DNA from: Micromonospora sp. HM5-17 | GTDB lineage: Bacteria > Actinomycetota > Actinomycetes > Mycobacteriales > Micromonosporaceae | Direction of reading: 5' to 3' | NCBI RefSeq assembly: GCF_003762835.1 | Contig: NZ_RJWA01000001.1 | Location: forward strand, 124,001-188,000 | Length of the DNA: 64,000 nucleotides | In this document: positions 34,459 through 42,991 of the stretch, one piece after another | Layout of the letters: every line of letters begins with the position of its first letter | Numbering within the stretch: the stretch's first letter is position 1 | Notes under the pieces: model-generated | What the model saw: only the letters and a program-made list of their open reading frames with translations | Database searches by the model: none | Told to the model about the DNA's origin: nothing | Program-made: the position numbers and the translations under genes

Positions 34459-35655
34459 TTATAGAAGTTCCACGATGGTGGCGTTCGCCATCCCGCCGCC
34501 CTCGCACATGGTCTGCAGGCCGTACCGGACGCCGTTGTCCCGCATGTAGTGCAGCATCGTCGTCATGATCCGGGCGCCGGAGCCGCCGAGCGGGTGGCCG
34601 AGGGCGATGGCCCCGCCCCGGGGGTTGAGCCGGGCCGGGTCGGCCCCGGTCTCGGTGAGCCAGGCGAGCGGAATCGGGGCGAACGCCTCGTTGACCTCGT
34701 ACACCCCGATCTCCTCGATGCTCAGCCCGGCGCGGCGCAGCGCCTTCGCGGTGGCCGGGATCGGGGCGGTGAGCATCAGCACCGGGTCGGCCGCGGCGAC
34801 CACGGCGGTGTGGATCCGGGCGAGCGGACGCAGGCCACGTCGGCGCGCCCACTCGGAGGTGGTCACCGCGAGCGCGGCGGCGCCGTCGGAGATCTGCGAG
34901 GCGGAACCGGCGGTGACCATCCCGTCGGGCCGGAACGGGGTCGGCAGCTCGGCGAGCCGGGCCAGGCTGGTATCGCGCCGAATCCCCTCGTCGGCGGTGA
35001 CCTTGGCCCCGTCCGGTACGTCGACCGGAACGATCTCGGGGTCGAAGGCGCCGGCGTCCTGCGCGGCAGCCGCCTTCTCGTGGCTGGCCAGGGCGTACTC
35101 GTCGAGCTGGCGTCGGGTCTGCCCCCAGCGCCGGGCGATCAGCTCGGCGCCGACGCCCTGGTTGAACGGCACCGGCGCGTCGGCGGCGAAGCCTTCCTGG
35201 CCGCGGTAGCGGTCCCGCACCTGCTCGCCGTAGGGCAGTCCGACCGGGGTGGGGTCGGTGGTCGAGGGCGCGATGCTGCTCCCCATCGGCACCCGGGTCA
35301 TCGACTCCACGCCGCCGGCGACCACCAGGTCCGCCTGGCCGGAGAGCACCGCCGCGGCGGCGAAGTGCAGGGCCTGCTGGCTCGACCCACACTGCCGGTC
35401 CACGGTGGTCCCGGGCACCGACTCCGGCCAACCCGCCGCGAGCACGGCGTTCCGTCCGACGTTCCAGGCCTGCTCGCCGACCTGGGAGACGCAGCCCCAG
35501 ATCACGTCGTCCACCTCTGCCGGATCGATCCCGGTACGGTCGACGAGGGCCCGGAGGACCTGCGCCGACAGATCCACCGGATGCACTCCGGCCAGCGCTC
35601 CCCGGCGCCGCCCGACCGGGGTCCGTACCGCACCGACGATGACCGCGTCCGCCAT
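34459..35655 (-). CDS. Thiolase (acetyl-CoA C-acyltransferase)
   Basis: This 398-residue thiolase has all catalytic residues in place: nucleophile Cys in VDRQCGSSQQALHFAAAA (~residue 88), NEAFAP, GHPLGGSGAR (His) and the second Cys in MCEGGGMANA. It performs thiolytic cleavage or Claisen condensation of acyl-CoA. ATG 35655 has GGGGAG 6 bases upstream and MADAVIVGAVRTPVG is the family start. It stands without other beta-oxidation genes nearby. Confidence 0.92.
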   Translation of the reverse strand: MADAVIVGAVRTPVGRRRGALAGVHPVDLSAQVLRALVDRTGIDPAEVDDVIWGCVSQVGEQAWNVGRNAVLAAGWPESVPGTTVDRQCGSSQQALHFAAAAVLSGQADLVVAGGVESMTRVPMGSSIAPSTTDPTPVGLPYGEQVRDRYRGQEGFAADAPVPFNQGVGAELIARRWGQTRRQLDEYALASHEKAAAAQDAGAFDPEIVPVDVPDGAKVTADEGIRRDTSLARLAELPTPFRPDGMVTAGSASQISDGAAALAVTTSEWARRRGLRPLARIHTAVVAAADPVLMLTAPIPATAKALRRAGLSIEEIGVYEVNEAFAPIPLAWLTETGADPARLNPRGGAIALGHPLGGSGARIMTTMLHYMRDNGVRYGLQTMCEGGGMANATIVELL

Positions 35656-35743
35656 GTCTACTCCCCAGTAACTTGTCTGCTCCGATCGTACGCCGTCGAC
35701 GGGCCGGAGGTCTGCCCGGCACCGGCCTGGCATCCTGGAAGCC

Positions 35744-36283
35744 GTGCCTGGGCAACGGGACGACGAACACCGGGACGACACGCACGAACCCGGTGGCGGA
35801 ATCGGCGACGGTGGGCCGGGGGACGCCGCACCGTCGCACCTGGACGATCCGGCCGCCCACTGGCGGGTCCGGCCGGCGCTGCCGGTCCTCAAACTGACCG
35901 GGGCGGCGCTCCTCGTCGCGCTGGCGCTGCTCCTCGGCGACGGCGATGCGGTGCGGATCGGTGTGGCGATCCTCGCCGCGCTGGGCCTGCTGGCGTGGGG
36001 CGTCCGGGACGTGGTGGCACCGGTCCGGCTCGCCGCCGGACCCACCGGGGTGACGGTGATCAGCGGCTACGCCGGCCGGCGGCACCTGCCCTGGGAGGCG
36101 ATCGAGCGGATCGGCGTGGACACCCGGCCCCGGCTCGGGCTGCGTACGGAGACGCTGGAGCTCGACACCGGGGAGTCGCTGCACCTGTTCGGCCAGTCCG
36201 ACCTCGGCGACGCGCCGACGGAGGTCGCCGCCGTGCTGCGGCGGATGCGGACGACGTACGCGTCCGGCGGCTTCGCCCGCTGA
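35744..36283 (+). CDS. Membrane protein with PH-like domain
   Basis: This 179-residue protein has a hydrophilic N-terminus of ~45 residues, two closely spaced membrane helices (VLKLTGAALLVALALLLGDG, IGVAILAALGLLAWGVRDVV) and a C-terminal PH-type domain (PTGVTVISGYAGRRHLPWEA, LGLRTETLELDTGESLHLFG). It resembles actinobacterial PH-domain membrane proteins of unknown role. The start is GTG 35744. Confidence 0.75.
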   Translation: MPGQRDDEHRDDTHEPGGGIGDGGPGDAAPSHLDDPAAHWRVRPALPVLKLTGAALLVALALLLGDGDAVRIGVAILAALGLLAWGVRDVVAPVRLAAGPTGVTVISGYAGRRHLPWEAIERIGVDTRPRLGLRTETLELDTGESLHLFGQSDLGDAPTEVAAVLRRMRTTYASGGFAR

Positions 36284-36330
36284 CCGGCGCGCCCGACACC
36301 GCCGCCCTCGGTTCAGGACACCCCGTCGGC

Positions 36331-37245
36331 TCAGGCCAGCAGCGCCGCCGTCCGCATCAGCGTCAGCCCGACCAGCACCAGACCGATCACCACGCCGCCG
36401 CCAAGTTGGACCAGCGAGCGTCGGGCCCGGGGGGCGTACGCCAGCACCAGGGCCATCGCCGCGCCGGTGACCATTCCGCCCAGGTGGCCGGCGATGGAGA
36501 TGCCCGGCACGGCGAAGGTGAAGACGAGGTTCACCACCAGGATCGGGATCACGGTCGAGGTGTCCCGCCCGAGCCGACGCATGATCACGAAGAGCGCGGC
36601 GAAGAGCCCGAAGATCGCGGTCGAGGCGCCGGCGGTCGCGGCGGCCGGATTGCTGAACAGGTACGCCGCGACATTGCCGCCCACCCCGGCGACCAGGTAG
36701 AGCGCCAGGAACCGCAGCGGGCCGAGGGTCGCCTCCAGGCTGCGGCCCAACACCCAGAGGGCCCACATGTTCATGGCGACGTGCAGGATGCCGTAGTGCA
36801 GGAACATCGCGGTGACGAGCCGGTAGTACTCGCCGGCCGCGATCCCCTCCTGCGGCCCGAAGGGCCCGAGCGGTGCCCAGAGGCCGAGCACCGACCCCCA
36901 CTCCGTCAGCGGGGTCGACCCGCCGAGCAGCCCGCCGAAGCCGGCTCCGGCGACCGCGTCCCCACCCCGGGCGGAGATGATGGAGAGCACCATCAACGCC
37001 AGGTTGAGCCCGATGAGCGCCCGGGTGACGTAGCCCAGGCGACCGGCGGCACCGCCGCCGAAGGCGGTGCGCACCGGCCGCGACGTGCGGCGGCCCTCCG
37101 CCACGCACTCCGGGCACTGGTGGCCGACCGAGGCCTCGCGCATGCAGTCCGGGCAGATCGGCCGCTCGCACCGGGTGCACCGGACGTAGGTCTCCCGGCT
37201 CGGGTGGCGGTAGCAGGCCGGTGTCGTCGGCGGCGACTCGCTCAT
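36331..37245 (-). CDS. Rhomboid intramembrane serine protease with N-terminal zinc finger
   Basis: This 304-residue protein starts with a B-box-like Cys/His cluster (CYRHPSRETYVRC, CERPICPDCM, GHQCPEC). A six-helix rhomboid core follows with HYGILHVAMNMWALWVLG, the active-site GASTAIFGLFAAL (Ser in G-x-S) and GHLGGMVTGAAMAL (His). It cuts transmembrane proteins within the bilayer. It lies 103 bp downstream of the cyclophilin gene on the same strand, an arrangement common near the origin in actinobacteria. Confidence 0.92.
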   Translation of the reverse strand: MSESPPTTPACYRHPSRETYVRCTRCERPICPDCMREASVGHQCPECVAEGRRTSRPVRTAFGGGAAGRLGYVTRALIGLNLALMVLSIISARGGDAVAGAGFGGLLGGSTPLTEWGSVLGLWAPLGPFGPQEGIAAGEYYRLVTAMFLHYGILHVAMNMWALWVLGRSLEATLGPLRFLALYLVAGVGGNVAAYLFSNPAAATAGASTAIFGLFAALFVIMRRLGRDTSTVIPILVVNLVFTFAVPGISIAGHLGGMVTGAAMALVLAYAPRARRSLVQLGGGVVIGLVLVGLTLMRTAALLA

Positions 37246-37348
37246 ACCGGCGCTCCGCTCCGCGCCCTACCCCCGTACGCCGTGGCCTCCGGCCGGCCGG
37301 TCTGCTCGCTGCGCTCGCTCATGCCGGCAAAGGTACCCGGGATCGGCG

Positions 37349-37879
37349 TCAGTCGTCCTTTCGCTCGATCACGACGCGCTCGATGACCACGTCCTGGAGC
37401 GGTCGGTCCATCGCACCGGTCGGGGTCTTGGAGATCGCCTCGACCACCTTGGCGGACGCCTCGTCGGCGACCTGGCCGAAGATGGTGTGCCGGTTGTTCA
37501 GGTGCGGGGTCGGGGCGACGGTGATGAAGAACTGCGACCCGTTGGTACCGGGACCGGCGTTCGCCATCGCCACCAGGTACGGCCGGTCGAAGCGCAGGTC
37601 AGGGTGGAACTCGTCGGCGAAGGTGTAGCCCGGGCCGCCCCGGCCGGTGCCGGTCGGGTCACCCATCTGGATCATGAAGCCGGCGATCACCCGGTGCGAG
37701 ATGGTCCCGTCGTAGTACGGCCCGCTGCCGGGCTGGCCGGTCCGCGGGTCGATGTACTCCCGCGTGCCCTCGGCGAGCTCGACGAAGTTCCGGACCGTCT
37801 TGGGCGCGTGGTTCGGAAAGAGCTCCAGCCGGATCGCGCCGGCGTTGGTGTGCAGGGTCGCGTAGATGGCCTTGGCCAC
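37349..37879 (-). CDS. Peptidyl-prolyl cis-trans isomerase (cyclophilin)
   Basis: This 176-residue single-domain cyclophilin has TVRNFVELAEGTREY, the catalytic region YYDGTISHRVIAGFMIQMGD, MANAGPGTNGSQFFIT and HLNNRHTIFGQV. GTG 37879 follows AAGGAG by 5 bases and begins MAKAIYATLHTN. It has no signal peptide, so it is cytoplasmic and assists folding at prolines. Confidence 0.94.
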   Translation of the reverse strand: MAKAIYATLHTNAGAIRLELFPNHAPKTVRNFVELAEGTREYIDPRTGQPGSGPYYDGTISHRVIAGFMIQMGDPTGTGRGGPGYTFADEFHPDLRFDRPYLVAMANAGPGTNGSQFFITVAPTPHLNNRHTIFGQVADEASAKVVEAISKTPTGAMDRPLQDVVIERVVIERKDD

Positions 37880-38067
37880 GAATACTCCTTCGACATGGTC
37901 GCCGGACCGGCCCGTCGACCGGTCAGACGCCTCCGCCGACCCGTGGTGCGGGCCGGCACCGGATTGGTGGTTCCTTGCGGATCCTCCCATGTGCCCGTTC
38001 TGCCACTGCGGGCGCACCCGAGGGTGCAGGATGACGAGGGGAGCAACACCCAAGGAGGTGGGGACCG

Positions 38068-38751
38068 GTGTTTGGATTCGGGGGGCGCACTTCCCACAGG
38101 CAGCTCGTCCGGGACGAGCTGGGTGAGAGCCTCGACCACCTGGTACGGGCGGCCACCCACGCCGCGTCGGGGGTCGGGGCGGCGGTAGGACCACGGGCGT
38201 ACGCCGCCCGGGACCTCCTCTCGCCCACGGCGGCCAGGGTACGGCGTACGGCGTTGGACGGCTGGGGGTCGGCGATGACCCGGCTCGCGCCGCTGGCCGT
38301 GGCCGCCGCGGAGGGTGCCCGCCAGGCCGGCTCGGTCGCCCGCAAGGCGAGGTCGAAGAGAGTGAAGAGCATGCGGAAGAAGAACTCGATGATGCGTCGA
38401 CGCTGGCCGATGCTGACCGGGCTGTTGGTCGCCGGGGCGGTGGCCGGGGCGGTGGGGGCCGTGGCGATGCGCCGGCGGGGGCAGCAGCCGTGGGAGGAGT
38501 ACGACCCGGCGGCGACGCTCGACGCCGTACGCCGGGACGCCAAGACGATCATGGACAGCTCCGCCGGCGGCTCCCGCGAGCCCGGTTCCCCGACGTCGTC
38601 GGTGGAGAAGATGACGGAGCGCGCCACACCCGGGGGCGAGATGACCACCCACGGGACGGCGATGACCGACCGCAAGAAGGCCGCCGCCAAGGGCGGGTCG
38701 AAGGCGGACGGCCTGCTCGGCACCGCCGCGGCGCCGAGCAGCGGCAGTTGA
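38068..38751 (+). CDS. Single-span membrane protein with basic linker, unknown
   Basis: This 227-residue protein has an Ala-rich helical N-terminal half ([17 protein letters not shown]), a very basic stretch (KARSKRVKSMRKKN) and one membrane helix (WPMLTGLLVAGAVAGAVGAV). A Ser/Thr/Lys-rich tail ends AAAPSSGS. GTG 38068 follows AAGGAGG. Similar actinobacterial proteins are annotated only as hypothetical; divergence from the cyclophilin gene is conserved in memory but not proof of function. Confidence 0.7.
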   Translation: MFGFGGRTSHRQLVRDELGESLDHLVRAATHAASGVGAAVGPRAYAARDLLSPTAARVRRTALDGWGSAMTRLAPLAVAAAEGARQAGSVARKARSKRVKSMRKKNSMMRRRWPMLTGLLVAGAVAGAVGAVAMRRRGQQPWEEYDPAATLDAVRRDAKTIMDSSAGGSREPGSPTSSVEKMTERATPGGEMTTHGTAMTDRKKAAAKGGSKADGLLGTAAAPSSGS

Positions 38752-38860
38752 GGACCGGGACGCCGGCGCCGGGCGGACGGGATGCCGCCGCCTCGGCGGG
38801 ACCCCGGGACGGCCGTCGACGGGGCGCCGGGAGAGCACGGCACCGGGACACGGGACGGTG

Positions 38861-38896
38861 GCGGCGTGGGGCGAGCACGACGACGCCCCACGCCGC
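38861..38896. terminator. 13-bp convergent terminator hairpin
   Basis: Arms GCGGCGTGGGGCG and CGCCCCACGCCGC pair perfectly around a 10-base loop between the convergent membrane protein gene and corA. Confidence 0.7.
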
Positions 38897-38919
38897 GACC
38901 CGGAGGCCCCACGCGCGGC

Positions 38920-40071
38920 TCAGAGCCAGCGGTTACGCCGGAACCAGCGGTAGAGACCGAGGGAGATGGCCAGCATCAGCGCGAGCACCACGGGATAGCC
39001 GTACTTCCAGCCGGTCTCCGGCATGAAGTCGAAGTTCATCCCGTAGATCCCGGCGATCGCGGTCCAGACCGCGGCGATCGCCGCCCAGGAAGCGATCTTG
39101 CGCATGTCGTTGTTCTGGTCGACGGTCACCTGCGCCAACCGCGCCTGGAGGATGGAGTTCAGCAGGTCGTCGTAGGAGTTGACCTGCTCGACCGTCCGGG
39201 TCAGGTGGTCCTGCACGTCCCGGAAGTACCGCCGGATCTCCTCCGGCACCTCGCCGCGGTTCAGCTGGCCGGTGAGCGTCATCAGCGGACGCTGCAACGG
39301 GACGACGGCCCGCTTGAACTCGACGATCTCCCGCTTCATCTGGTAGATCCGCTGGATCCGGCCCTGCGCCTGGCGCGCGAAGACCTCGCCCTCCAGCACC
39401 TCCAGGTCGTCGCCGACCTGGTCGGTCACCTCCAGGTAGATGTCCACCACCCGGTCCATGACCGCGTACGCCACCGCCCACGGGCCGTGGCGCAGGAGTT
39501 CCTTGCGGGACTCGAGATCCGAGCGGACCGGCGCGAGTCGGCAGGCGTCGCCGTGCCGCACGCTCACCACGAAGTCCGGCCCGATGAAGAGCATCACCTG
39601 GCCGGTCTCGATCACGTCGGTGTTCTCGGTCAGCTCGCCGTTCCGGACGTAACGGACCGTACGCAGCACCAGGAAGCTGACGTCGCCGAACTGTTCGAGC
39701 TTGGGGCGCTGTTCCGCCTTGACCGCGTCCTCGACGGCCAGCTCGTGCAGCCCGTACGTCTCGGCGATGCCGGCCATCTCGGTCAGGCTCGGCTCGTGCA
39801 GGCCGACCCAGACGAAGGCGCCGGCCTGCTGTCGGGCCGCCTTCAGCGCGGCGGCGGGGTCCCACGTCCCGGGCTGCCGTACCCCGTCGACGTAGAGGCC
39901 GCAGTCGACCACGCTGACGCGGTCGGGGCGGCGGTCCTCCGGGGGCCGCCGTTGGCCCACCTCCGTGTTGAGCATCCGGCTCACCGCCCGGACCGGTGCG
40001 GTCCAGGCACGGGGTTTCGTCCGGCCCCGTCCATTGGCGGGCACGTGATCGCGATGGACCTGGTCCGGCAT
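38920..40071 (-). CDS. corA: CorA-family magnesium/cobalt channel
   Basis: This 383-residue protein has a long cytoplasmic N-terminal domain (VWVGLHEPSLTEM, FLVLRTVRYV, DLEVLEGEVFARQAQ) and two C-terminal membrane helices. The pore signature YGMNFDFMPE sits after the first helix. It transports Mg2+ (also Co2+/Ni2+) as a pentamer in the cell membrane. ATG 40071 has GAGGGG 8 bases upstream; the open frame to 40356 looks non-coding. The 537-bp gap upstream (40072-40608) has no gene but holds a 16-bp palindrome. Confidence 0.93.
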   Translation of the reverse strand: MPDQVHRDHVPANGRGRTKPRAWTAPVRAVSRMLNTEVGQRRPPEDRRPDRVSVVDCGLYVDGVRQPGTWDPAAALKAARQQAGAFVWVGLHEPSLTEMAGIAETYGLHELAVEDAVKAEQRPKLEQFGDVSFLVLRTVRYVRNGELTENTDVIETGQVMLFIGPDFVVSVRHGDACRLAPVRSDLESRKELLRHGPWAVAYAVMDRVVDIYLEVTDQVGDDLEVLEGEVFARQAQGRIQRIYQMKREIVEFKRAVVPLQRPLMTLTGQLNRGEVPEEIRRYFRDVQDHLTRTVEQVNSYDDLLNSILQARLAQVTVDQNNDMRKIASWAAIAAVWTAIAGIYGMNFDFMPETGWKYGYPVVLALMLAISLGLYRWFRRNRWL

Positions 40072-40555
40072 GGTCACCACCCCTCTCTGACCGCACGTCA
40101 CCGCGCGTTGCAGCGTACGCCGCGAAGTCGAACGCATCGACACACCGTGAGCGGCCGGAGCACCGGGCCGGCGGGCGCGGGTGATGGCGGTCTCCGCCGG
40201 GGGAGCGACGCGTGGCTCGGCAAGACGCGTCTGGCTCGGCGGAGGAGCGGCACGGCGAGGCGCTCCGGGCGCCGGGCCGCGGCCGTCGGCCCGCACCGGG
40301 GCGTCGTCGGCCGGCGCGGACCCGGCGGCGGAGTCGGCGCCGGGTGGACCGTCCACGTCGGGGGGTGAGGTGCGGACGGCCCACCCGGCACCCTTGGGGG
40401 CGGGGGTTTGGTCTCCGGGCTCTCGCGGCGGTCGGGCGGCACTCCGGGGGACGGGACTGCCGCCGGACGCTGTCGACCCTGATGCGAGAGCGCTCGCAGC
40501 ATTGTGTGCCGCTCACCGGCCGGGAGGAAACCCCGGATCAACAACTGAGCAGTTT

Positions 40556-40571
40556 TGTCGGATATCCGACA
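40556..40571. promoter_or_regulatory. Perfect 16-bp palindrome
   Basis: TGTCGGATATCCGACA is fully symmetric, and TTT on the left and CAA on the right extend it loosely. It has the form of a GntR/TetR operator. The nearest starts are corA (minus, 485 bp away); the aminotransferase ends 38 bp to the right. No regulator gene lies next to it. Confidence 0.5.
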
Positions 40572-40608
40572 CAACCTTCTGGTCAGACATCGGCGTCCGA
40601 TAGGCCGG

Positions 40609-41703
40609 CTATCCGCGTACCGCCTCGATCGCCTCGGCGAGCCGGCGGACGCCCTCGTCGATCTGGTCGACCGTCACCGCGGAGTACGCCAACCGTAGGG
40701 AGTGCTCGCCCCCCTCGGGCAGGAAGTCACTCCCCTTCACCACCGCCACGCCGCGCTCGGCGGCGGCCGGCACCACCCGGTCCACGTGGACGTCCTCGGG
40801 CAGCTCGATCCAGAGGAAGTAGCCGCCGTTCGGCTCGGTGAACCGCACCCCGGGGATGTGCGCGCGGAGCGCGGCGGCCAGGGCGGCGGCGCGCTCGCCG
40901 AGCGCCGTGCAGACGGTGCGGATCGAGCGGTCGATGTCGCCGGAGACGCAGAACTGGTGCACGATCGCCTGCGCCACCATGCCGGGCGAGATGTAGAGAT
41001 TGGTCGCCTGCTTGGCAATGTCGGCGATGAGATCCGCGGGCCCCACCAGGTAGCCGACCCGCAGCCCCGGGCAGACCGTCTTGGTGAAGCTGGAGGCGTG
41101 CACGACACGGTTCCCGTCGTCGAGCGCCAGCATCGAGGGGAGCGGTTCGCCCCGGAACCGGATGTCCGCGTACGGGTCGTCCTCGAAGATCGTGAAGTCG
41201 TACTCCGCGGCCAGCTCGAGAAGTGCCCGTCGCTTCTCCAGCGACAGGGTCACCCCGGCCGGGTTCTGGAAGTTCGGGATGATGTGGGCCAGCTTCGGGC
41301 GGAGTCCGGAGCCGAGGAGGTTTGCCAGCTCGTCGATGTCGATCCCGTCCGGCTGGATCGTGACGGCGTGCACCTTGGTCCCCATCCGCTGCAGGTTCAG
41401 CAGCGTCCGGTCGTACGTCGGCCGTTCGACCACGACCTCGTCACCGGGCCGAAGCAGGTGCTGGAACAGGAAGGCGTCGGCCTGCAACGACCCGTTGGTG
41501 ACCAGGACCTGGTCGACCTCGACACCGTGCTTCTCAGCGATCCACTTCCGCAGGGGCGGGTACCCGACGGAGGTGCCGTACCCGGTGATGCCGGCCGGGT
41601 CGGCGTCGAAGGCACGTGCGGCGGCGGCCTTCAGCCCGTCGATGTCGACGATGTCCAGCGACGGCGCCCCACGGGCGAAGGAGATCAGCTGCTCGACAGT
41701 CAT
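40609..41703 (-). CDS. PLP-dependent aminotransferase, class I/II (LysN/2-aminoadipate type)
   Basis: This 364-residue fold-type I aminotransferase has ITGYGTSVGYPPLRKWIAEK, HIIPNFQNPAGVTLSLEKR, FEDDPYADIRF (Asp for the PLP ring) and HASSFTKTVCPGLRVGYLVG (PLP Lys). It resembles 2-aminoadipate or aromatic aminotransferases and the catalytic half of MocR regulators, but has no HTH domain. The ATG at 41703 starts MTVEQLISFARGAPS. The substrate is not certain. Confidence 0.9.
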   Translation of the reverse strand: MTVEQLISFARGAPSLDIVDIDGLKAAAARAFDADPAGITGYGTSVGYPPLRKWIAEKHGVEVDQVLVTNGSLQADAFLFQHLLRPGDEVVVERPTYDRTLLNLQRMGTKVHAVTIQPDGIDIDELANLLGSGLRPKLAHIIPNFQNPAGVTLSLEKRRALLELAAEYDFTIFEDDPYADIRFRGEPLPSMLALDDGNRVVHASSFTKTVCPGLRVGYLVGPADLIADIAKQATNLYISPGMVAQAIVHQFCVSGDIDRSIRTVCTALGERAAALAAALRAHIPGVRFTEPNGGYFLWIELPEDVHVDRVVPAAAERGVAVVKGSDFLPEGGEHSLRLAYSAVTVDQIDEGVRRLAEAIEAVRG

Positions 41704-41795
41704 GTCTACCCAGCGTACGGGCGCTTTCCGGGTCCCGGGCGCAGGCATGGCAATGTCCGAATCCTGAGCAGTACGGCGGTGACTAGTCTCGACTG

Positions 41796-41924
41796 GTGCC
41801 CACCGAGTCCGACCCTTTGCGCCGCGCCGGAGCACTCGTCGACGACGACGGGCGGATCGGCGAGGACACCCACACCGGCACCGCCACAGACGGCTCCCGC
41901 GCGCGACGCCTGAACGGCCGGTGA
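41796..41924 (+). CDS. 42-residue ORF coupled to next gene
   Basis: GTG 41796 opens a frame (MPTESDPLRRAGALVDDD to RRLNGR) whose TGA overlaps the GTG of the following gene as GTGA. It is acidic then basic and has no known domain. No clear ribosome site precedes it, so it could be leaderless: a TAGTCT-like -10 lies only ~10 bases upstream. Confidence 0.4.
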   Translation: MPTESDPLRRAGALVDDDGRIGEDTHTGTATDGSRARRLNGR

Positions 41925-42751
41925 ACGCACCCCCCGGCCCCGACCGACCGGACCCGCCCGCGGCGCCGTACCACCCCGCGGGGCCGCACCGGCCGGTGCC
42001 CAACACCGTACGGCTCGCGCCGCACCAGGCGGCCACGCTCGTCTGGCCGGCAGTCGACCGCGTCTTCCGGGCGGGGATGGCCGCCACCAGCCAGGGCGGG
42101 GCGGAGCTGTGCCAACGCTACGGCGGTCCGTCGGCGATCGGCTTCCTGGTCGACTTCCGGACCCGGCTCGCGGCGCCCGGCGGCACGGTCAGCGCCGCGC
42201 AGCTTGCCGCGCTGACCCGGTATGTCGACCCCACCGAGTGTCAGCGGATCCTGGACAAACAGGTCGCACACGGCATGATCCACCGCCACGACGACGGCGG
42301 GATCTCCGCGACCGTCCGGGGGCGGAGCTTTCTGGTCGAGCTGTACGACCTGCACGCCCGGGTCACCGCGGAGCTGTGGGCCGGGCACGACGAGCGGGTC
42401 CGACGGCTGGTCGGCACCCTCGGCCGGCTCCTCGACGCCGCCCTGACCGACCCGACCTGCGGCGACGGCGCGTTCCGGGCCATGGCACCGCCGTACGAGC
42501 CGGACGGCACGCCTCCCGGGGTGCTGCTGCTCAACCGCCTCGGCGCGCTCCGCTGTCACCGGGCCGACGCCCACGCCGCGGCCTGGCAGGCGGCCGGGCA
42601 CACCGCGCGCAGCATCGTCGCGCTGCCCCCGGGGCCGGAGCGGCTCGCGATCGAACTGGAGACCGACCGCCGGGCCGCCGGCCCGTACGCCGCGCTCAGC
42701 CCGCCGGAGCGGCTCCGGCTCCTCGCGGACCTGGCCGCGCTCCCCGGCTGA
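41921..42751 (+). CDS. Protein with winged-helix-like region, unknown
   Basis: This 276-residue protein has a Pro-rich first 35 residues. Residues ~40-130 then have a winged-helix look (VDFRTRLAAPGGTVSAAQLA, RILDKQVAHGMIHRHDDGG, ISATVRGRSFLVELYDLHAR), similar to MarR-type DNA-binding folds. The C-terminal half is helical, with AHAAAWQAAGHTARSIVAL like DinB/SCP-type helices. I do not recognise a named family. Translation is coupled to the 42-residue ORF. Confidence 0.6.
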   Translation: MNAPPGPDRPDPPAAPYHPAGPHRPVPNTVRLAPHQAATLVWPAVDRVFRAGMAATSQGGAELCQRYGGPSAIGFLVDFRTRLAAPGGTVSAAQLAALTRYVDPTECQRILDKQVAHGMIHRHDDGGISATVRGRSFLVELYDLHARVTAELWAGHDERVRRLVGTLGRLLDAALTDPTCGDGAFRAMAPPYEPDGTPPGVLLLNRLGALRCHRADAHAAAWQAAGHTARSIVALPPGPERLAIELETDRRAAGPYAALSPPERLRLLADLAALPG

Positions 42752-42790
42752 GCCGACACCGGAACCGTCGGCTCCGGTACGGCCGTCCGA

Positions 42791-42883
42791 GGGACGGCAG
42801 CCCACGGGGTGGCCGGCCGCCGGCCTCGTCGTCTCCACCACTCACCCGTCCGGGACGGCAGCCCGCGAGGTGGCCGGCCGCCG
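42791..42883. repeat. Two near-identical ~32-bp direct repeats
   Basis: GGGACGGCAGCCC, then ACGGGG or GCGAGG, then TGGCCGGCCGCCG, occurs at 42791 and at 42852 (period 61 bp) with two differences. It lies in the 240-bp leader of the nucleotidyltransferase operon. Confidence 0.6.
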
Positions 42884-42991
42884 TCGACCCCCGGTGGACA
42901 TCAGGTGGGCTGCTGTTCGCCGGGAATTCGCACTTTCGTCACACGGCGCTATCCTCCCTGCGGTGGCGGCTGTCGTGAGGAGGCTCGACGG

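Noticed and set aside
34340-37180. A 946-codon minus-strand open frame
   Set aside because: It is an antisense/out-of-frame shadow across thiolase, the PH-domain gene and the rhomboid gene; the real genes have clear family motifs in other frames.
34549-37386. A 945-codon plus-strand open frame
   Set aside because: It is also a shadow of GC-rich coding sequence: residue composition is Arg/Gly/Pro/His-biased and there is no domain.
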